A stretch of 42,469 bases of DNA from Streptomyces olivochromogenes (GTDB lineage Bacteria; Actinomycetota; Actinomycetes; Streptomycetales; Streptomycetaceae): the NCBI RefSeq assembly GCF_021538895.1, contig NZ_JADDRL010000083.1, forward strand, positions 1-42,469, written 5' to 3'. This document shows positions 7,200-14,140 of this stretch, one piece after another. The position numbers and the translations under genes were made by a program. The notes beneath the pieces are model-generated. The model worked only from the letters and a program-made list of their open reading frames with translations. It had not been told where the DNA came from and made no database searches. Position 1 is the stretch's first letter. Every line of letters starts with the position of its first letter.

Positions 7200-8378
7200 T
7201 CACTGGTCGGGGTGCGTGGTCTTCCCGTTGGTCTGAGCCGTGCCCCCGCCGGACTTGTGGGTGTGGTGGTGCGTGCTCTTCACATGGGCGCGCAGCCGGG
7301 CCGTGACGTCCTCCGGGGGCAGGAAGCGGGACCAGCGTTCCGGGAACTCGGACGGCATGTCCGGGTCGTCGGGGTCGGCCTCGCGGGCGGCGGCGGCACG
7401 GGTGACGTACTCGACGACCTGGGCCTCGCGCAGCCGCTCGTTGGCGGCGCGGGCCGCGGCCGTGGCGGCGGCCGGCCAGACCCGGTCGATGGCGGCGTTG
7501 ACCGCCGCGCCGACGAGGACCGCGAAGGCGGACACACCGATCCACAGGAGCACGGCCACGGCGGCCGCCAGGGAGCCGTAGATCGTCGCGCCCTCGATCG
7601 TGTTCGTCAGGTAGATGCGGAGCAGGAAGCTGCCGAGCACCCACATGGCGAGGGCCACCAGGGCTCCGGGCACGTCCTCGATCCACGGGGAGCGCACGGG
7701 TACGGACACGTGGTACAGCGTCGTCAGGAACACGATCGACAGGACGATCACGACGGGCCAGTACAGGACCTGCACCACCGTCTCCGACCAGGGCACGATC
7801 CGCACCACCGCGTCCGGCCCCGCGACCATCAGCGGCAGCGCGACCGAGCCGATCAGCAGCGCCACGATGAACAGCAGGAAGGACATCACCCGGGTCTTGA
7901 CGATGCCCCGGACGCCGTCGAGGCCGTACATCACGGTGATCGTGTCGATGAAGACGTTCACCGCGCGGGAACCCGACCACAGGGCGAACAGGAAGCCGAT
8001 GGAGATGACATCGGGCCGGCCGCCCCGCATCACGTCGTGCAGGATCGGCTCGGCGATCTCCTTCACGCCCCGGTCGGACAGCACGGTCCGGGACGCCTCC
8101 AGGAGGTTGCTCTCCAGGCTCTGGATGGTGTCGGCGCCGGTCCAGTCGTCGACATAACCGAGCAGCCCGATGAGGCTGAGCAGCAGGGGCGGCACCGACA
8201 GCAGGGTGAAGAACGCGGCCTCGGCGGCGAGACCGAGGATGCGGTACTCCATGCACGAGTCGACGGTGTCCTTCAGCAGCAGCCAGACGGTCCTGCGCTT
8301 GGAGACGTTCCGGTACAGGGCTCTGGCCCGGTGGAGGCGACCCGCGGGCCGCTCAGAGGATTCACTTGCTGGCTGCAC
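7200..8378 (-). CDS. YihY/BrkB family membrane protein
   Basis: A 392-residue integral membrane protein of the YihY/virulence-factor-BrkB (UPF0761) family. After a basic cytosolic N-terminus come about six hydrophobic helices, including AAFFTLLSVPPLLLSLIGLLGY, VMSFLLFIVALLIGSVALPLMV, WPVVIVLSIVFLTTLYHVSV and YGSLAAAVAVLLWIGVSAFAVLVGAAVN. The family motif with SGSRAVNVFIDTI near residue 140 is present. The tail is hydrophilic, histidine-rich (HHHTH) and probably cytosolic. The physiological role of the family is unresolved. The GTG at 8378 has TACCTT 6 nt upstream and no Shine-Dalgarno. It converges on the NmrA-like gene and is divergent from the AidB-like gene. Confidence 0.88.
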   Translation of the reverse strand: MQPASESSERPAGRLHRARALYRNVSKRRTVWLLLKDTVDSCMEYRILGLAAEAAFFTLLSVPPLLLSLIGLLGYVDDWTGADTIQSLESNLLEASRTVLSDRGVKEIAEPILHDVMRGGRPDVISIGFLFALWSGSRAVNVFIDTITVMYGLDGVRGIVKTRVMSFLLFIVALLIGSVALPLMVAGPDAVVRIVPWSETVVQVLYWPVVIVLSIVFLTTLYHVSVPVRSPWIEDVPGALVALAMWVLGSFLLRIYLTNTIEGATIYGSLAAAVAVLLWIGVSAFAVLVGAAVNAAIDRVWPAAATAAARAANERLREAQVVEYVTRAAAAREADPDDPDMPSEFPERWSRFLPPEDVTARLRAHVKSTHHHTHKSGGGTAQTNGKTTHPDQ

Positions 8379-8384
8379 GACCTA

Positions 8385-8390
8385 AAGGTA
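8385..8390 (-). promoter_or_regulatory. -10 hexamer TACCTT of the YihY gene
   Basis: TACCTT on the reverse strand ends 6 nt before the GTG at 8378; TANNNT spacing for a leaderless start. Confidence 0.4.
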
Positions 8391-8428
8391 TCCGCCGCGC
8401 CGCACCGCACTCACCTCGTGGCAGTCTG

Positions 8429-8457
8429 GTGACCACCGCCGCCGCCCCGGGTAGGTT
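8429..8457 (+). promoter_or_regulatory. Promoter of the AidB-like gene (GTGACC-17-TAGGTT)
   Basis: GTGACC (8429-8434), a 17-bp spacer and TAGGTT (8452-8457) end 7 nt before the ATG at 8465. This is the best-formed leaderless promoter in the window; no ribosome binding site exists. Confidence 0.6.
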
Positions 8458-8464
8458 CGCAGAC

Positions 8465-10102
8465 ATGGCACGCATCACCACCCACACCGTGACGAACCAG
8501 CCTCCACCGCTGGTCGGATACGACGTCTTCGGTGCCGACCGGGCCCTGGTGGAGGCGGTCGAACGCCACACCGACCCCGGTCTGCTCGACGAGGTGCTCG
8601 ACGAGTTGTCCGCGCTCGGCCGGTCCGCGGGCTCCGCGCAGGTGCAGGAGTGGGGTGTGCAGGCCAACGAGAACCCGCCCCGGCTGCGCACGCACGACCG
8701 CTACGGCCGGCGGATCGACGAGGTCGAGTTCCATCCGTCCTGGCACCGGCTGCTCGGCAAGGGCGTCGCGGCGGGGCTGACCACCGCCTGGGTGCGCCCG
8801 GCCGGGCATGTGCGGCGGGCGGCCGGGTTTCTGGTCTGGACGCAGGTCGAGGCCGGCAACGGCTGCCCGCTGTCGATGACCCACGCGGCGGTGCCGGCGC
8901 TGCGCACCGACCCTGAGCTGGCCGCCGCGTGGGAACCGCGGCTGACCTCCACCATCTACGAACGCGAGCTGCGGCCCGCCCACCTCAAGGCCGGCGCGGT
9001 CTTCGGGATGGGGATGACCGAGAAGCAGGGCGGCAGCGACGTACGGGCGAACACGACCGCCGCGCGGCCGCTCGCCGAGGACGGGACGTACGAGCTGACC
9101 GGGCACAAGTGGTTCTGTTCGGCGCCGATGTCCGACGGCTTCCTGGTGCTGGCCCAGGCACCCGGCGGGCTGACCTGCTTTCTCGTCCCCCGGATCCTGG
9201 CCGACGGCACCCGGAACACGTTCCTGATCCAGCGGCTGAAGGACAAGCTGGGCAACCGGTCGAACGCCTCCGGCGAGGTCGAGTTCGACGGGACCTGGGC
9301 GCGCCGGGTCGGCGAGGAGGGGCGCGGGGTGCGGACCATCATCGAGATGGTCGCCGCGACCCGGCTCGACTGCGTGCTCGGCTCGGCGGGGCTGATGCGG
9401 CAGGCGGTGGCCCAGGCGGTGCACCACTGCGCCCACCGCGAGGCGTTCGGCGGCAAGCTGGTCGACAAGGCGCTGATGCGCAACGTCCTGGCCGACCTCG
9501 CGCTGGAGTCGGAGGCGGCGACCGCGCTCGCGCTGCGACTTGCGGCCGCCTACGACGACGACGGCGAGCAGGAGCGGGCACTGCTGCGGCTCGCGGTGCC
9601 GGCCGCCAAGTACTGGGTGACCAAGCGCTGTACGCCGGTGACGGTGGAGGCGGCCGAGTGCCTGGGCGGCAACGGCTACGTCGAGGAGTCGGGGATGCCG
9701 CGCCTGGTGCGCGAGTCGCCGCTCAACTCCGTCTGGGAGGGCGCCGGGAACGTCCAGGCGCTGGACGTGCTGCGGGCGCTGCAGCGCGAGCCGCAGGCGC
9801 TCGACGCCTTTTTGGTGGAGGTCGGCCGGGCGCGGGGCGCCGACCACCGGCTCGACGCGGCGGTCAAGAACCTGCTGACCGAACTCGGCGACCTGGAGCG
9901 GGTCGAGGGCCGTGCGCGGCGGCTCGTCGAGCGGATGGCGCTGGTGCTCCAGGGGTCACTGCTGGTGCGGTACGCGCCGCCGGAGGTCGCCGACACGTTC
10001 TGCGCGTCCCGGCTGGGCGGCGACTGGGGTGCGGCCTTCGGCACGCTGCCGGACACCCTGGACCTGGCCTCGATCGTGGCTCGGGCCCGGCCGCAGCCCT
10101 GA
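8465..10102 (+). CDS. AidB-like acyl-CoA dehydrogenase family protein
   Basis: A 545-residue flavoprotein with the length of E. coli AidB (541) rather than of a typical 380-residue acyl-CoA dehydrogenase. Motifs in order: NENPPRLRTHDRYGRRIDEVEFHPSWH near residue 60, GMTEKQGGSDVRANTT, HKWFCSAPMSDGFLVLAQ, RLKDKLGNRSNASGEVEFDGTWARRVGEEGRGVRTI, and EAAECLGGNGYVEESGMPRLVRESPLNSVWEGAGNVQALDVLR. The glutamate in WEG aligns with the dehydrogenase catalytic base. The long C-terminal helical region is where AidB binds DNA. AidB proteins are linked to the alkylation response; here no ada or alkA gene is adjacent. The ATG at 8465 is chosen because of the promoter 7 nt upstream; the open frame back to 8366 is not used. 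Confidence 0.88.
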   Translation: MARITTHTVTNQPPPLVGYDVFGADRALVEAVERHTDPGLLDEVLDELSALGRSAGSAQVQEWGVQANENPPRLRTHDRYGRRIDEVEFHPSWHRLLGKGVAAGLTTAWVRPAGHVRRAAGFLVWTQVEAGNGCPLSMTHAAVPALRTDPELAAAWEPRLTSTIYERELRPAHLKAGAVFGMGMTEKQGGSDVRANTTAARPLAEDGTYELTGHKWFCSAPMSDGFLVLAQAPGGLTCFLVPRILADGTRNTFLIQRLKDKLGNRSNASGEVEFDGTWARRVGEEGRGVRTIIEMVAATRLDCVLGSAGLMRQAVAQAVHHCAHREAFGGKLVDKALMRNVLADLALESEAATALALRLAAAYDDDGEQERALLRLAVPAAKYWVTKRCTPVTVEAAECLGGNGYVEESGMPRLVRESPLNSVWEGAGNVQALDVLRALQREPQALDAFLVEVGRARGADHRLDAAVKNLLTELGDLERVEGRARRLVERMALVLQGSLLVRYAPPEVADTFCASRLGGDWGAAFGTLPDTLDLASIVARARPQP

Positions 10103-10136
10103 CCGCCGGGCAGCGCCGAGGCCGCTGGCGGGCGTC

Positions 10137-10174
10137 GCGGGGGTGGTGCTGCGCCGACACGGCACCACCCCCGC
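10137..10174 (+). terminator. Strong hairpin terminator after the AidB-like gene
   Basis: A perfect 13-bp stem, GCGGGGGTGGTGC (10137-10149) with GCACCACCCCCGC (10162-10174), and a 12-nt loop, 34 bp after the stop codon. There is no T tract, as is common in Streptomyces. Confidence 0.8.
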
Positions 10175-10252
10175 TTCCTGGCCCGTTCGAGGCCACGAAC
10201 GCCGCTCGGGGCGGCGCTGCTCAAGTTTCAGACACCCTCCGCCCGTCCACCA

Positions 10253-10272
10253 GGGTTGCAAGGGGTTGCAAG
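10253..10272. repeat. Tandem 10-bp direct repeat GGGTTGCAAG
   Basis: Two perfect adjacent copies of GGGTTGCAAG (10253-10262 and 10263-10272). Each contains the self-complementary core TTGCAA, placed one helical turn apart. They lie about 135 bp upstream of the GAF regulator start and look like operator half-sites. Confidence 0.75.
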
Positions 10273-10278
10273 TTCCTG

Positions 10279-10288
10279 GCATATATGC
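10279..10288. promoter_or_regulatory. Palindrome GCATATATGC upstream of the GAF regulator
   Basis: A perfect 10-bp AT-cored palindrome, 6 bp after the tandem TTGCAA repeats. It may form part of the same operator or a -10 element. Confidence 0.4.
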
Positions 10289-10407
10289 GCGGAGTGCATC
10301 CCTCCTCCGCGGGCAAACGGCAGTATGAGAGCTGCAGTCGGACCGGAAACCGCCGCCGGGACCGCTTGACAGACGAGTGTTCATATGTCCGTTCCAGGAG
10401 GATTCCT

Positions 10408-11676
10408 GTGGCGAACCCGCCGCTGAACGTGGCACGACTCGCCGCCGTCGACGCGGCACAGGCGGCACGGCTGCTCAGCGAGCTGCGCGAGGCCACGCTC
10501 GCCGGAGAGCCGGCGCGGATCGCGCCGCGCCCGGTGATCGAGCAGTCCTGGGGCCGGATGCTGCGCGGCGGCGTCGACCCGGACCACGACTTCCGGACGG
10601 GGCTGCTCAGTCCCGACGAAGTCCGGCGCAGACGGGAGGAATCGCCCCTGAGGCATGTCCTGCCGGTGCTGCGCGAGGGCCTGCTTTCGGTCGCCGACGT
10701 CACCCAGCACATCATGGTGATCGCGGACGCGGACGGCCGGGTGCTGTGGCGCGAGGGCTCCGCGCCGGTGCTGCGCAAGGCGGACGGGATCGGCTTCGAA
10801 CCGGGCGCGGACTGGCGGGAGGACGTCGTCGGCACCAACGGCGTGGGCACCCCCGTCGTGGCGCGCCGGCCCGTCCAGGTGTTCGCCGCCGAGCACTTCG
10901 TACGCTCCTACGCCTCCTGGACCTGCACCGGCGCCCCCATCACCGATCCCAGGGACGGCAGTCTGATCGGCGTCGTCGACGTCAGCGGACCGTTGGAGAC
11001 GATGCATCCGGCCACGCTCGCCTGGGTCGCCTCGGTGGCCGGGCTCGCCGAGGCGCGGTTGCGGGAGATGCACCAGGAGGCGCTGGAGCGGCTGCGCGCG
11101 GTGGGGGCGCCGGTGCTGGCCCGGATCGACGGGCGGGCCCTGGTGGTGGACCGGGACGGCTGGACCGCCGCGGTCACGGGGCTGGCGTACGTCCGGCGCG
11201 TCGGGCTGCCCAAGTCCCCGGCGGCGGGCCGCCGGTGGCTGCCGACGCTCGGCCTGTGCCAACTGGAGCCGCTGGCCGGGGGCTGGCTGGTGCGCCTGGT
11301 GGACGAACCGGTGCCGCCGGCCGCCACCCGGGTCGTCCTGGACCTGGCCCAGCCGCGCCGCTGGTCGGTGACGGTCTACGGCTCCGCGGGCTCCTGGTGC
11401 CGCGAACTCAGTCCCCGGCACGCCGAGTTGCTCTACCTGCTGGCCGTGCGCCGGTCCGGCCGCAGCGCGTCCGGCCTGGCCGAGGACATGTTCGCGGACG
11501 CGTCCCGCACGGTGACGGTCCGTGCCGAGATGTCCCGCATACGGCGGTATCTCGGGGCGGTCCTGGACCATCGGCCGTATCGTTTCTGCGAGGACGTCGA
11601 CGTCGAGGTGCTACTGCCCGACGACCCCCGTGACCTGCTGCCGCACTCCACGGCCCCGGCGGTGCGCCACCCCTGA
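10408..11676 (+). CDS. GAF-domain regulator with C-terminal winged helix (AcoR-like sensor, no AAA+ domain)
   Basis: A 422-residue putative transcription factor. Residues about 10-230 match the N-terminal sensory part of AcoR-type activators: RPVIEQSWGRMLRGGVDPD, HIMVIADADGRVLWREG, DWREDVVGTNGVGTPVVARRPVQVFAAEHF, then ITDPRDGSLIGVVDVSG. The central sigma-54 AAA+ module of AcoR is absent. Instead the C-terminus (about 330-400) has LSPRHAELLYLLA and ASRTVTVRAEMSRIRRYLG, resembling the winged helix of OmpR/SARP-type proteins. It probably binds DNA directly in the cytosol. The GTG at 10408 has a perfect AGGAGGA 6 nt upstream, which overrides longer read-through frames. Relatives often sit near aldehyde or alcohol dehydrogenase genes; none is seen here. 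Confidence 0.85.
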   Translation: MANPPLNVARLAAVDAAQAARLLSELREATLAGEPARIAPRPVIEQSWGRMLRGGVDPDHDFRTGLLSPDEVRRRREESPLRHVLPVLREGLLSVADVTQHIMVIADADGRVLWREGSAPVLRKADGIGFEPGADWREDVVGTNGVGTPVVARRPVQVFAAEHFVRSYASWTCTGAPITDPRDGSLIGVVDVSGPLETMHPATLAWVASVAGLAEARLREMHQEALERLRAVGAPVLARIDGRALVVDRDGWTAAVTGLAYVRRVGLPKSPAAGRRWLPTLGLCQLEPLAGGWLVRLVDEPVPPAATRVVLDLAQPRRWSVTVYGSAGSWCRELSPRHAELLYLLAVRRSGRSASGLAEDMFADASRTVTVRAEMSRIRRYLGAVLDHRPYRFCEDVDVEVLLPDDPRDLLPHSTAPAVRHP

Positions 11677-11842
11677 ACAGGGTGACCGATTCGGTGCATC
11701 CGGGGAGCATCTTCCGCATAATTGCGCGGTCTTCACCGTCCGGCGGGCCCGACTGCCGTAGCATCGCTCTACGGGTCACCCCACCTGCTCCTCGGTCAAC
11801 GTACGGACCACCAGGCGCAGTTGGCCCGCCTCGGGAGGAAGC

Positions 11843-13192
11843 ATGAAGCAACGCGGCAAACGCGGAAGACACCGTCGACGCAAACGGGGCCGGGCCCTAC
11901 GGGGCTTCCTGGCGGGAACCGCGCTCGCGCTCACCGCGGCCGCCACCATGATCAGCGCTTCACAGGCCACGGTCGCCAATGACCCGGGCGCCCTGAAGCC
12001 GCTCACCTCCCCCTCCGACACCGCACCGCTGCGCCTGCGGGAACACCTGGTACCGCGGCGCACGCTCGACCGCCTGGCCACGGCGATGGGCCGCCCGGTC
12101 GGCGTCGACGCCGTCCTCAGGAGCGCCGACCGCGCCCTGCTCGACGCGGCCGACTGCACCTCCGCCGAGCGGGCGACGCTGCCCGTCGCCCCGGCGGCCA
12201 CCCGCGCCTACTGCTGGGACCCCGCCGACACCGCCACGCCCGACTGGCGGCCGGCGTCGGTGACCGCCTCCGGTGACGCCGCCCACGCCGGCACCCGGGA
12301 GTCGCACCGGGTGATCCTGGCCGGCTGGACCCACAGCGCCACCGCCGGATCGAGCGCGGAGCGCGGACTGGCCCGGGTCGCCTTCGTGGACGCCACCGAC
12401 CCCGCGCGCCTCGCCTACCGCTGGGTGCTGCTCGCCGTCCCCACGGTCGACGGCCGCGACTACCGCGGCCTCGTCTCGCCCGTCTCCGGAATGGTCCGGT
12501 ACCAGGACAAGCTCCTGGTCACGGCCGGCCGGGGGACGGCCGAGGCCCTCTACGTCTACGACCTGAACCGCATCCAGCGCACGACCGTGGCCGCCCCGGC
12601 GATCGGCAGGGTGCCCGGCGGCTGGTCGGCCGACGGATACGGGTACGTGATGCCCGCGGTGGGCAGCTACCGGTTCACGACCGGCCCGTGCGGGTCCGAC
12701 GACACGGACGCCCCGTGCCCGGGCACGCTCTCCCTCGACCGCGGCCCGGCGACGGCCGGCCTGGTCGCGAGCGAGTGGACCCCCGCCGACAGCGACCACC
12801 GCGCCCGTCTGTGGCGCTATGCCTTCAGCGTGGACCCGTCCCGCGCGGGCCTGCTCGACACCGATGCGGAGGGCCGGGTGAAGGCGGTCGAGGCGTACCG
12901 GACCCGGGCGGCCGGGATCCGGGGCGTGCTGGCCTACCACCGGACCGGGTCCGCGCGGCCCGCCTTCTACCTCGGACACGTCCCCGACTCCCGGTCCGGC
13001 CACGGCGGCCTGTGGCGTCAGAACACGGACGGCGCGCGGGCCACACGCTGTGGCGCGGACGCGACACACCTGTGCTGGGCCCAGGAGCCCGGGTCACTCT
13101 CCTACGGGCAGGAGAGGGACGAGGTGTGGTCGCTGTCGGGCCGGATGCTCTTCTCCGTCCCGCTGGGCTCGATCGACAGTTCGCTGGGTTAG
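11843..13192 (+). CDS. Secreted protein of unknown function
   Basis: A 449-residue exported protein. The N-terminus is very basic (MKQRGKRGRHRRRKRGR), followed by a hydrophobic segment (FLAGTALALTAAATMISASQATVA), a long Sec signal peptide with likely cleavage near residue 45. The mature part has repeated beta-rich segments (LYVYDLNRIQRTTV, GYGYVMPAVGSYRFTT, ARLWRYAFSVDP, FYLGHVPDSRSGHGGLWRQNTDGARATRCG) suggestive of a beta-propeller-like fold, and a few cysteines that could form disulfides. I do not recognise a family. GGGAGGAA lies a few bases before the ATG at 11843, a strong ribosome binding site. It reads towards the acetyltransferase gene 17 bp downstream, so the two may be co-transcribed. 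Confidence 0.78.
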   Translation: MKQRGKRGRHRRRKRGRALRGFLAGTALALTAAATMISASQATVANDPGALKPLTSPSDTAPLRLREHLVPRRTLDRLATAMGRPVGVDAVLRSADRALLDAADCTSAERATLPVAPAATRAYCWDPADTATPDWRPASVTASGDAAHAGTRESHRVILAGWTHSATAGSSAERGLARVAFVDATDPARLAYRWVLLAVPTVDGRDYRGLVSPVSGMVRYQDKLLVTAGRGTAEALYVYDLNRIQRTTVAAPAIGRVPGGWSADGYGYVMPAVGSYRFTTGPCGSDDTDAPCPGTLSLDRGPATAGLVASEWTPADSDHRARLWRYAFSVDPSRAGLLDTDAEGRVKAVEAYRTRAAGIRGVLAYHRTGSARPAFYLGHVPDSRSGHGGLWRQNTDGARATRCGADATHLCWAQEPGSLSYGQERDEVWSLSGRMLFSVPLGSIDSSLG

Positions 13193-13209
13193 ATGATTCC
13201 CTGACCCGC

Positions 13210-13782
13210 ATGAGCACCATCAGCGTCACCACCTGGTCCCTGGAGCAGACGTCCCCGGCCGACCTCCTCGCCGCCACCGCTCCCGAGGGTGACGTCCGGA
13301 TCGTCCGCGCCGAGGTCCCCTCCCCCGAGTTCAGCCGGTTCCTGTACGCCTCGGTCGGCGGCGACATCCTGTGGACCGACCGGCTCGGCTGGACCTACGC
13401 CCAGTGGCGGGAGCAGCTGGAGCGGCCGGGCGTGGAGACCTGGGTGGCCTACGACCGCGGCACGCCGGCCGGATACGTGGAGCTCGACCCCCAGGACGAC
13501 GGTGTCGTGGAGATCGCCTACTTCGGCCTCGTTCCGGGCTTCCGGGGCCGGCGCATCGGCGGTCACCTGCTCGCGTACGGCACGGCCCGCGCCTGGGATC
13601 TGGCGGAGCGCTGGCCGCAGCGCGTCCCCACCAAGCGGGTGTGGCTGCACACGTGCAGCAAGGACGGCGAGTTCGCGATGGACAACTACCAGCGGCGGGG
13701 CTTCAAGCTGTTCGACACCAAGGTCGAGCCGGAGCAGGAGAAGCAGACCCCGGGTCCCTGGCCCGGCGCGTACCCTGCCTGA
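13210..13782 (+). CDS. GNAT family N-acetyltransferase
   Basis: A 190-residue cytosolic acetyltransferase. Motif A of the GNAT fold is clear: VEIAYFGLVPGFRGRRIGGHLLAYGTARAWD, with the RGRRIGG pyrophosphate loop that binds acetyl-CoA. Motif B follows (RVWLHTCSKDGEFAMDNYQRRGFKLFDTKV), with the NYQRRGF element typical of the family. The acceptor is unknown. The ATG at 13210 lies 17 bp after the stop of the secreted protein; no clear ribosome binding site is seen, which fits translational coupling. A large inverted repeat lies 60 bp after its stop. Confidence 0.87.
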   Translation: MSTISVTTWSLEQTSPADLLAATAPEGDVRIVRAEVPSPEFSRFLYASVGGDILWTDRLGWTYAQWREQLERPGVETWVAYDRGTPAGYVELDPQDDGVVEIAYFGLVPGFRGRRIGGHLLAYGTARAWDLAERWPQRVPTKRVWLHTCSKDGEFAMDNYQRRGFKLFDTKVEPEQEKQTPGPWPGAYPA

Positions 13783-13842
13783 ACCGCCACATACCGTTCC
13801 TGACCTGCATCGACAAGACCTCGTACCGCCTATGTGATCGAC

Positions 13843-13877
13843 GACACCCTTGTTCCACATTGTGGGACAAGGGTGTC
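13843..13877. promoter_or_regulatory. 35-bp near-perfect palindrome (terminator or operator)
   Basis: GACACCCTTGTTCCACA (13843-13859) pairs with TGTGGGACAAGGGTGTC (13861-13877) around one central T: 16 of 17 positions are complementary and the other is T opposite G. It lies between the acetyltransferase gene and the sulfur operon leader, so it may end the upstream transcript. The near-zero loop and the core TTCCACATTGTGGGA also suit a dimeric regulator, for example of the IclR type. Confidence 0.65.
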
Positions 13878-13879
13878 CA

Positions 13880-13933
13880 CATGACGGACGAAGCTGGACT
13901 GTGTCCAGATTGCCATGACACGCTTCCGTCATG
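13880..13933 (+). promoter_or_regulatory. Structured leader with mutually exclusive stems
   Basis: CATGACGGA (13880-13888) can pair with TCCGTCATG (13925-13933), enclosing an inner hairpin CTGGAC-TGT-GTCCAG (13894-13908). CATGAC recurs at 13914-13919 and can pair with GTCATG at 13928-13933 instead. The two arrangements compete for the same strand just before the cysteine leader peptide, as in attenuators and riboswitches. Confidence 0.45.
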
Positions 13934-13954
13934 CCTGGAACTGGAATTGCCTTG

Positions 13955-14014
13955 GTGAGTCGGCGGCACGTCGACCTCGGCCGCATGTCCAGCGCCATCT
14001 GTCCGGCGAGCTGA
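13955..14014 (+). CDS. Cysteine-containing leader peptide of the sulfur operon
   Basis: A 19-residue open frame, MSRRHVDLGRMSSAICPAS, starts at a GTG with GGAA 8 nt upstream and ends at a TGA 126 bp before the sulfite reductase gene. The pattern RRHVDL-R-SS-IC with one cysteine near the C-terminus matches short actinobacterial peptides annotated as putative leader peptides upstream of sulfur-assimilation genes (recalled, not searched). Mycobacteria use cysteine-dependent attenuation with similar upstream frames. The likely role is a ribosome-stalling sensor: when cysteinyl-tRNA is scarce, the ribosome pauses at the TGT codon (14000-14002) and changes folding of the RNA downstream. The peptide itself probably has no other function. 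The reading frame is certain; the mechanism is inferred. Confidence 0.75.
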   Translation: MSRRHVDLGRMSSAICPAS

Positions 14015-14054
14015 CCGCACCGGCGAACGCCGACATCTTCTGCTTCCCCCTCCC

Positions 14055-14100
14055 CTGCGCAACGACGCGCGCGTATGCCCGTATGCGCCCATATGCGCAG
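14055..14100 (+). promoter_or_regulatory. Hairpin region between leader peptide and sulfite reductase (candidate attenuator)
   Basis: CTGCGCA (14055-14061) and TGCGCAG (14094-14100) form a 7-bp outer stem. Inside, GCGCGT (14069-14074) pairs with ATGCGC (14083-14088), one position being G-U. TATGC occurs three times (14074, 14082, 14092), so alternative pairings exist. The element lies 41-86 nt after the leader peptide stop. Confidence 0.45.
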
Positions 14101-14140
14101 GTCAGAGCCGCTTTCCGCCTGTCCCGAAGGACGTAGAACC

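Larger units (their letters stand above)
10103..10407. other. Intergenic region: terminator, tandem TTGCAA repeats, AT-rich palindrome
   Basis: No gene is visible in these 305 bases. They hold the terminator at 10137-10174, two tandem 10-bp repeats at 10253-10272, the palindrome GCATATATGC at 10279-10288 and TTGACA at 10366-10371. The right half is markedly richer in A+T than its surroundings and is probably the control region of the GAF regulator gene. Confidence 0.6.

Noticed and set aside
8929..11676. One 915-residue protein linking the AidB-like and GAF regions
   Set aside because: The first part is an out-of-frame reading of the AidB-like gene. A terminator at 10137 and a perfect AGGAGGA before GTG 10408 show the real start.
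14075..14140. Longer sulfite reductase start at 14075
   Set aside because: It would translate the candidate attenuator hairpin, adds non-family residues and has no ribosome binding site, unlike ATG 14141.
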